A stretch of DNA of 6,460 bases from an uncultured Eubacteriaceae bacterium (GTDB lineage Bacteria > Bacillota > Clostridia > Lachnospirales > Lachnospiraceae). The stretch is taken from assembly GCA_945938055.1 (NCBI GenBank), contig CAMEUH010000141.1, positions 1 through 6,460 on the forward strand. Direction: 5' to 3'. This document shows, one piece after another, positions 1-5,700 of this stretch; the first letter of the stretch is position 1, and every line of letters begins with the position of its first letter. A model generated the notes under the pieces. That model made no database searches, had not been told where the DNA came from, and was given only the letters and a program-made list of their open reading frames with translations. Made by a program: the position numbers and the translations under genes.

Positions 1-149
1 TCCTTGGAAGAGAGGCTGACCCGGCAGGACTTGAAGCATGGGTAAATACTCTTGTCACAGGTGAGAATGACAGAGAAACAATTCTGGATGGTTTCGTAGA
101 TTCAGGAGAATTTGCAGAAATCCTTACAGAGTTTGGTCTTGCAGATTAA
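1..149 (+). CDS. C-terminal end of a DUF4214-domain protein (5' truncated by the window)
   Basis: Reading from base 3, 48 codons stay open to a TAA at 147-149. The peptide begins LGREADPAGLEAWVNTL and contains ILDGFVDSGEFAEIL. This is the hallmark of DUF4214: a G-R-x-x-D-x-x-G-L-x-x-W helix followed by a G-F-x-x-S-x-E-F helix. In Lachnospiraceae this module usually sits at the extreme C-terminus of large secreted or surface proteins, sometimes in several copies. Its function is not established; roles in surface attachment or glycan-related assembly have been suggested. The gene ends 24 bases before a strong terminator, so it is the last gene of its transcript. The N-terminal domains, and so the real activity of the protein, lie outside the window. 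The family call is confident; the cellular role is not. Confidence 0.85.
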   Translation, partial: LGREADPAGLEAWVNTLVTGENDRETILDGFVDSGEFAEILTEFGLAD

Positions 150-173
150 TAAGCAATTAATCAGTAATTTTGG

Positions 174-205
174 CAGGCGGTCTTCGGACCGCCTGTTTTT
201 GTTTT
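174..205 (+). terminator. Rho-independent terminator of the DUF4214 gene
   Basis: A perfect 9-bp GC-rich stem (174-182 with 187-195) is closed by a UUCG tetraloop and followed by TTTTTGTTTT. It lies 24 bases after the stop codon and separates the upstream gene from the next promoter, which begins only four bases after the T-run. Confidence 0.95.
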
Positions 206-208
206 CTA

Positions 209-237
209 TTGACAACTTTCCCTATTAGCACTATAGT
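209..237 (+). promoter_or_regulatory. Sigma-A type promoter, near consensus
   Basis: TTGACA (209-214) is a perfect -35 box. It is followed by a 17-base spacer and TATAGT (232-237), one mismatch from the consensus -10. Transcription should start near 244. The next plausible coding start is at 426, which leaves an unusually long leader of about 180 bases. An inverted repeat covers the -10 box, so the promoter is probably repressed by a DNA-binding protein. Confidence 0.8.
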
Positions 238-242
238 GTTAA
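225..242 (+). promoter_or_regulatory. Operator-like palindrome over the -10 box
   Basis: TTAGCACTATAGTGTTAA is an 18-base inverted repeat with one mismatched pair (228/239) and a perfect 10-base core, CACTATAGTG. Its centre lies inside the -10 element, where a bound repressor would block RNA polymerase. The half-site TTAGCACT is the same as most of the HrcA CIRCE half-site, but CIRCE arms are separated by nine bases while these arms nearly abut, so a different regulator is more likely. No regulator gene is in the window. The palindrome is seen directly; the operator role is inferred. Confidence 0.55.
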
Positions 243-407
243 CAGGCAGGTAAATATCTCATAATCGGCGTTGCCGTTTCTTAGAATTCTACAATTCTTG
301 TTTATGAATGTGTCCTTGCCGGATATCAAATAACAACATGGCAGGGATAACAATATTAAAGTGCAGTTATTTGCAGTCGTTTCCAAAAGTGACAAATAAA
401 TCAAAGT
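243..407 (+). other. Leader or intergenic stretch without a recognisable gene
   Basis: No reading frame here has both a ribosome binding site and recognisable content. Two short ATG frames exist (304-333, 9 codons; 338-409, 23 codons), neither with a Shine-Dalgarno sequence. A weak AT-rich inverted repeat, AGAATT-ctac-AATTCT, lies at 283-298. If the promoter at 209-237 is active, this is the untranslated leader of the small ORF at 426. It may instead be decayed sequence left when most of an older gene was lost. I see no known riboswitch consensus in it. Confidence 0.4.
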
Positions 408-411
408 AAGG

Positions 412-419
412 AGGAGGTG
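412..419 (+). promoter_or_regulatory. Perfect Shine-Dalgarno that decides the start at 426
   Basis: AGGAGGTG matches the full anti-Shine-Dalgarno core and ends six bases before ATG 426. An in-frame GTG at 417 overlaps this element and is far too close to use it, so 426 is the better start. In the downstream gene's frame the same bases read as part of Glu-Glu-Val codons, so the site is built from what looks like ancestral coding sequence. Confidence 0.75.
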
Positions 420-425
420 GCAGAT

Positions 426-617
426 ATGTGTCAGGCATTAGAGGATTTGATTTATGACAGCAGGATGGAGGGCATCAGCCAGGGTATCAGTCAGGGCGAA
501 AACCGTCTTGGAAAACTAAACCTTGTGCTGATTGCGGCAAAAAAGTATGAAGAATTGGAAAAGGCATCAAAGGATGGGGAATATCGTCACAGATTGTTTG
601 AGCTGTATGGAATATGA
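426..617 (+). CDS. Free-standing C-terminal tail of an Rpn / PD-(D/E)XK transposase-nuclease family protein
   Basis: The product is 63 residues from ATG 426 (66 if GTG 417 is used). It starts MCQALEDLIYDSR, has a glycine-repeat linker GISQGISQGENR, and ends in a helical segment with EYRHRLFELYGI. This pattern (an M-C-x-A helix, G-I-x-x-G repeats, then a GENRLGKL...EYR...YGI tail) is the C-terminal region of Rpn/PDDEXK-type proteins abundant in Lachnospiraceae, which normally exceed 250 residues. The N-terminal nuclease core with its catalytic acidic and lysine residues is absent. Family-like sequence extends upstream of the start (KEEVAD before the Met) to an in-frame TGA at 390-392, which indicates loss of the 5' part rather than a gene born short. 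The perfect Shine-Dalgarno argues that it may still be translated. It could be a dead remnant or a functional small protein like the intragenic short forms of Rpn. The family call is fairly sure; the functional state is open. Confidence 0.65.
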   Translation: MCQALEDLIYDSRMEGISQGISQGENRLGKLNLVLIAAKKYEELEKASKDGEYRHRLFELYGI

Positions 618-623
618 TATAAT
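594..623 (+). promoter_or_regulatory. Promoter of the CotH-family gene, inside the end of the small ORF
   Basis: TGATATAAT (615-623) is an extended -10 with a perfect TATAAT, and a modest -35, TTGTTT, lies 18 bases upstream (594-599). The TGA stop of the small ORF is part of the extended -10. Transcription would begin near 630, which gives a leader of about 44 bases to the ATG at 674. The strong extended -10 makes the weak -35 acceptable. Confidence 0.6.
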
Positions 624-673
624 GAGTATGTGATAGACGCATAAAGTTCCCAATAAAACTCAAAGGAGAGACC

Positions 674-2521
674 ATGACGAAACCAACAAACAAAACTAAA
701 AAATTCATTCTTGAAGGCTGTATTCTGCTATTTCTGTTTGTTGTCTGGTGTATGATATGTATAGGATACCAGAAACAGGGAGAAATTCTTATATTGAATA
801 AAGATGATTCTGTCAGTAATATTGTGTTTTCGGTGGAGGTAAATGGACAAAATATTCACGCCCATTCAGAGGGTGCTACAGTTTATCTGTTTCTTCCGTC
901 TTATGTGCAGACAAACAGGATGAAGGTTGATGAATCAATAGAGGGAGTCTGGATTGATGATGAGGAGATAAGCAGAAGCTGGAAATTCCAATATGATACC
1001 CCATATTCCTGCAAGGTTGAGGATATGGGAGAGGTACTGGAATTCTGGCTGATGGTCAAAAAGTCTCAGAATCTGAACAGTATTTTTATTCAGACGGAAA
1101 GCGGCTCCATGATGCAGGTATGGAGCGGTAAGGAATATCGTGAAGCGGGGAGTGCGCTGATGCTGGATGAAAAAGGAAATATCGTATATAATGGTGGACT
1201 GGAATATATTAAGGGACGCGGTAATTCTACCTGGAATGAGGCGAAAAAGCCATATACCATCAAGCTGGAGAAAAAGTCATATCTATATGGAATGGGAGAA
1301 TCTAAGAAATGGCTGTTGCTGGCGAATGCCGCTGAACCATCCAAAATTGCCTATAAGCTTTCCATGGACATGGCAGAAGCACTCGGAATGGTAGAAACCT
1401 CCCGGATGGAATGGGCAGACCTTTACCTAAATGGAAACTATGCAGGAAATTATCTGATTTGTGAACCGGTAAGTCTTGACAAAATAGATGCAGCAGGACA
1501 GGACCTTGAGGAATTGAACGAAAATCTGAACGGAGATTTGTCTGCGCTCGTTCCGGTTACTGCTGATGGGTATAAGGCGTTTAAAATGGAATTTAATCCG
1601 GATGATATCAGCGGAACTTATCTGATTGAAAAAGATGTGGAAGGGTATTATGGGCAGGAAAATAGTGGATTTGTGACAGACGATGGAAATTATTTTTCCC
1701 TAAAGTATCCGGAAAATGCTTCCTGTGAACAGGCAGAGTACATTCGAAGTGTAACGCAGAAGGTAGAGGAGCTCTTAAAGGAGCAGGATGAAGAAGTCTT
1801 TTCTTATCTGGACAAGAAATCCATGGCGTTACATTATCTGGTGGATGGCATTACCGGGAATGGTGACATGGGCGTTACCAGTCTGTATTTTTATAAAAAG
1901 CAGGGAGATGACATGTTATATGCAGGACCCGTGTGGGATTATGACCGCTCTTTTGGACATTTTGACTGGGTCATTTATGACCCGGACAAGGAAATGAGTG
2001 AATACCGCCAGAGTGAGATGATAAGTTGGATTTCTTATCTGGAGGAAAATGAGGAATTCATGGATACATGCAGGCAGTTGTATGCAGAGAGGGTGCGGGC
2101 GTATGTCGTGGAGCTGGTGGAACATGGAGTCGATGAATATGCAAAAAAGCTGGAACAGTCTGTGCAGATGGATGGGATTCGCTGGTCTGACCAGAAATCA
2201 TATTATGAGTCCTTTGATGCCAATGTGCGTTACCTTAAATTCTATCTGTGTGAAAGAATTCGCCTGTTTGACCGGAAATTTGGATATGAGGGGCAGGATG
2301 TCCCGGAATTTGTGGGAAACGGAAGCACTCATCAGGTAACAGTTCTGTATGGTGATGAGGAGCAGGTATTCACCGTGGAAGACGGGGAGTGCTTTCCTGA
2401 ACCGTGGGAGGTTGATGCAGGTGTTTATCTGGGATGGTTTGATTCGGATTCCTGGATTTGCTACAATTCCAAACTTCCAATTCTGGAAGACATGGTTATT
2501 GAGGCACTGACAATTGATTAG
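674..2521 (+). CDS. Membrane-anchored CotH-family protein kinase with a C-terminal InlB-like tail
   Basis: The protein has 615 residues; its start is supported by AAAGGAGAG at 662-670. A short basic N-terminus and one hydrophobic helix (about residues 11-31) suggest a signal anchor with the rest outside the membrane. Residues about 34-165 form a beta-rich N-terminal region. The CotH fold follows: IKGRGNSTW (179-187), KPYTIKL (192-198), KKWLLLAN (211-218), LYLNGNYAGNYLICE (250-264), the catalytic-loop-like N396-G-D398 segment leading to LYFYKK, and the metal-binding VWDYDRSFG with D422 and D424. The key acidic residues of the family are thus present. CotH proteins are atypical kinases; Bacillus CotH phosphorylates spore-coat proteins, and related proteins occur on surfaces and in cellulosomes of gut Clostridia. 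Residues about 553-615 (HQVTVLYG ... LGWFDSD) resemble an InlB-type beta-grasp repeat, perhaps a docking module. The gene has its own promoter and terminator. Its substrate is unknown; secreted neighbours are candidates only. Confidence 0.88.
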   Translation: MTKPTNKTKKFILEGCILLFLFVVWCMICIGYQKQGEILILNKDDSVSNIVFSVEVNGQNIHAHSEGATVYLFLPSYVQTNRMKVDESIEGVWIDDEEISRSWKFQYDTPYSCKVEDMGEVLEFWLMVKKSQNLNSIFIQTESGSMMQVWSGKEYREAGSALMLDEKGNIVYNGGLEYIKGRGNSTWNEAKKPYTIKLEKKSYLYGMGESKKWLLLANAAEPSKIAYKLSMDMAEALGMVETSRMEWADLYLNGNYAGNYLICEPVSLDKIDAAGQDLEELNENLNGDLSALVPVTADGYKAFKMEFNPDDISGTYLIEKDVEGYYGQENSGFVTDDGNYFSLKYPENASCEQAEYIRSVTQKVEELLKEQDEEVFSYLDKKSMALHYLVDGITGNGDMGVTSLYFYKKQGDDMLYAGPVWDYDRSFGHFDWVIYDPDKEMSEYRQSEMISWISYLEENEEFMDTCRQLYAERVRAYVVELVEHGVDEYAKKLEQSVQMDGIRWSDQKSYYESFDANVRYLKFYLCERIRLFDRKFGYEGQDVPEFVGNGSTHQVTVLYGDEEQVFTVEDGECFPEPWEVDAGVYLGWFDSDSWICYNSKLPILEDMVIEALTID

Positions 2522-2523
2522 TG

Positions 2524-2565
2524 AACCGGGAGCATATGGAAAGAGTATGCTCCCGGTTTTGTTTT
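2524..2565 (+). terminator. Rho-independent terminator after the CotH-family gene
   Basis: A perfect 13-bp stem (2524-2536 with 2546-2558) has a 9-base loop and is followed by a T-rich tract, TTTTGTTTT. It starts two bases after the stop codon. It makes read-through into the pectinesterase gene unlikely. Confidence 0.95.
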
Positions 2566-2646
2566 CCAAGAAAAAACTCGATATGTGCAACATGTACAAA
2601 AGAGAGCAAGAAAGCAAACGAAAAATCACAAAAGACACAAATATTC

Positions 2647-2675
2647 TGGACGGATTACCTGATTTATGCTATTAT
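2647..2675 (+). promoter_or_regulatory. Probable promoter of the pectinesterase gene
   Basis: An extended -10, TGCTATTAT (2667-2675), has TATTAT as its core. TGGACG (2647-2652) sits 17 bases upstream of that core and matches four of six -35 positions. Transcription would begin near 2682, with a leader of about 54 bases. About 50 bases upstream of the -35 there is an imperfect inverted repeat, TGTGCAACATGTACA (2584-2598), which could bind a regulator, but it is weak and may be chance. Confidence 0.5.
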
Positions 2676-2686
2676 ATGAGCTAATA

Positions 2687-2703
2687 GTAGATGAAAAATC
2701 TAC
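2687..2703 (+). promoter_or_regulatory. Stem-loop at the predicted 5' end of the pectinesterase mRNA
   Basis: GTAGAT (2687-2692) and ATCTAC (2698-2703) form a perfect 6-bp stem around a GAAAA loop. It begins about five bases after the predicted transcription start, where such hairpins can protect an mRNA from 5'-end-dependent decay. It ends 17 bases before the ribosome binding site, so it does not hide the start. The role is inferred. Confidence 0.35.
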
Positions 2704-2735
2704 ATAGTAAATCATCATTAAAGGAGGAAAACGAA

Positions 2736-5700
2736 ATGAAGTTTAGCTTAAAGAAAGCTAAGAAAATCACTTCACTGGTACTGACATTTGTCATGATGCT
2801 GGGACTGGTTGAAGGAATTACTTTAGGTGCTTTTGCGGTTAATGTAAAAGCAGATGAATTCGTAGATGGATTCACTGCAGCAAGCGCTGAAGCAACTGTA
2901 TCATATGTATATGATTTTGATACACATTTTTCAGCAGCACCAGCAAGTCCTTATGAAGCAGGTAATTTTTCTTTTTATGCTGGTTCGTATCATGGTGCCG
3001 GATATCAAAGTGGCTATGGTATTGAGGCAAAGTCTGGTAATCAGCTGACATTTAAGGTTGCAGGGGACTGTGATATTGTCTTTGGCGGCGATAATAATAG
3101 TACCTGTACCAATTTGAAAGCAACCAGTTCAACAGGAACTGTAAGTCCTGCAACACAGACTACAATTACAGGCGGACATGCGACTTTGGATAATGTTAAG
3201 GCAAAAGGGGCCAATACATATGTTTATCGCTATACAGGTTCTGCAGGCACTGTTACATTTGAGCTTGACCCTGGTTATACAGGTTCTGGCCCAACAAAGG
3301 CATATATTGCATATGTCTGCGTGATTCCTGTAGTAGACGAACCTGTAGCAATTCTTACAGACGATTTATCCGTTGATTTGGGTGATAACGCTTATAGTAC
3401 TGTAAGCAGTGAAGACATCAAGCTTAAAGAAGATGGTTCTGTAGTATTGACAGGTGTTGCAAGCTATCATAGTCCAGGTTATGGCGTGCAGTTTCAGGGA
3501 AGCAAACTGATTATGAATGTTCCGAAAGCCAAAGATGTTAAGATTGTCATGAAGCTATCTGCATTTGGAGCTGGAACGACGTTACTGGCAGAGTCATCAG
3601 ATGCAACAGGTACTTTTGGATGTTCCGGAATTGCAGGATTAAAGCTGGATGGAGCAACAACGTGGAATGCAGACAAGACGGAAGTCACAGTTGATTATAC
3701 GGCAGGAAGCAGCACGGAAGATTATGTAACGTTGACGTTTACCTTTGGCAGTGCAGTAACAGCATATATGGGAACTGTGAACATTACATTAACTGACCAT
3801 GTGGAACCGGATACATCAAAGGTTGATGTATGGGATTTTGGTATGGCAGAAGAAAATACATCGCTTTATGCTAATCACATTACAAAAGATACCTATATCG
3901 CCATGAAGACTGCAGGAGCATTAGGATATTCGACTACAAAGAGCGGTTACAGAATTAATTATGCAGGTACATACTATGTGGATGATCTTGGAATTGTTAT
4001 TGGTGGTACAGGAAATAATGATTATCTCTACTGTGCAACAGATGTAAAGGTTGATGATACGAGCATTTTGTCAGGAACAGCAAAGTCGGGGTACATGGAT
4101 GTGACTTATGCGGCAAATAACCTATTTGGAGCTTATACATCAACGGGTGTATATATGCCGAATGGAGCCGGATCGGATACAAGAAGGGCGTTAGCCATTA
4201 AATGTAATGCAGGTGATGTGGTTACGATTTATGTAACGGGACAGGATGGAGCCGGTAAGGCCGGACTTCTGACTCCGGGTGGAGCAACTGTTGAAGTAGA
4301 TATACCGGATAGATCAGGTTCGCCGGAACCACTTACGTTTATTGCGACAGAAACCGGAACCTATACGTATTTCTCAAAAGTAAAGAAGCCGCAGTATCAC
4401 AGGGTTGTCAGAGTTCCTGCAATTAATGTGGGAGGTGCTGTGGACTTAGGCGGAGCCAGCCTGTCAGGTTATGGTCTTAAGTTTGTAAATACCACAACGG
4501 AAGACGAATTTATTGCCACGGTGAATGCAGATAATACATATAGTGTTAAACTTGCAGAAGGATATTCCTATGATGTCATTATTACAGATGCTTTGGGATA
4601 TGCAATAACAGCTGAAACGAAGACGCTTGAATTAAAGACATTAGCAACGGATATTTTAGGGGTTGCCAAGAATCTTTCTGTTGAGGCAGTTCCGGTTAGT
4701 ACTGTTACAGGTTCTGTAGAAGGATTTGTTGATGATTATCCGGTAACCTCTTTGGGAATTCGTTTCGTTGGAGAAAATGTAGACCCGGTAACAGCAGTAG
4801 TTAGTGGCAGTTCCTGGGAAGCAGTTCTGATGAATGATGTTGATTATTCTGTAGAACTGACAGGTGCAGATGATTATCTGGTAAATACCACGGTCAATAC
4901 TGCAAATGGTGTTACAGGTGTAGTGTTATCTGCAACCCTTAAGACATTTTATAATGTAACCGGTAAGATTATCACATCTGACGGAAGTGAGAATCCGGTA
5001 AGCAAAGTAACATTTACGAATAAGGAAGGATATGCATATTACTTTAATGTAACAGATGGAAAATATGCTGCTAAGCTGAGAGATGGTGATTATACCACCA
5101 CAATTACAACGTCAGCCGGAACAACCTCTGATCACGTTAAGGTAGATGGTGCGGCTGCAACCAATGATGTTTATGTAGTATTGCCAAAAGACACCTCAAC
5201 TGTCCCATACAAAGCTACATTGGACGTTGGTGTGAATGAAGAATTTAAGACAATTAATAGTGCGTTAGAGTATGTGGGAAGAATGGAGAATACCAAGAGC
5301 AGAACTGCGGCTGAAACAGTAACTCTTAACCTTAAGGATGCTGTATATCAGGAGCAGGTTGATGTGGATTATCCATATGTAACATTTAAGAGTGAATTAC
5401 CGGGTGGTTCTGTGATTACCTGGTATTATGGAATTGGTTACAGCTATTATAGTGTCGGTTCGGATGGACGTAAGTATGATGTTGAACGGGCATATGATAA
5501 GTATAACACCACAGAAATTGGGACAAACTGGGGAGCGACAGTTCAGTTAAATAAGAATGCCACAGGATTTAATGCAGAAAATGTTACGTTTGAAAATTCC
5601 TTTAACTACAGAGTAACCGATGCAGAGATTGCGGATGGGGTTTCTGTTGGAACAAAGAATGCAACTGCGGACAGAAGTGCGGTAGGCTTTGATCCGGTTG

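Noticed and set aside
225..242. A CIRCE element for HrcA
   Set aside because: The arm sequence fits, but CIRCE needs a nine-base gap between nine-base arms; here the arms nearly abut and no chaperone gene follows.
304..409. Two short plus-strand ATG frames (9 and 23 codons)
   Set aside because: Neither has a ribosome binding site, and neither peptide shows recognisable features.
487..708. A minus-strand open frame with a hydrophobic start, opposite the Rpn-like fragment
   Set aside because: It overlaps the promoter and start of the CotH-family gene and the Rpn-like ORF, and its hydrophobicity mirrors the membrane helix codons on the other strand.
2198..2638. A long open frame on the minus strand opposite the end of the CotH-family gene
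   Set aside because: It lies antisense to clear CotH-family coding sequence and across its terminator, and its translation shows no recognisable domain.
2866..3048. A small plus-strand ORF in another frame within the pectinesterase region
   Set aside because: It lies inside the continuous pectinesterase frame, has no ribosome binding site and encodes low-complexity Gln- and Ile-rich sequence typical of a shadow frame.
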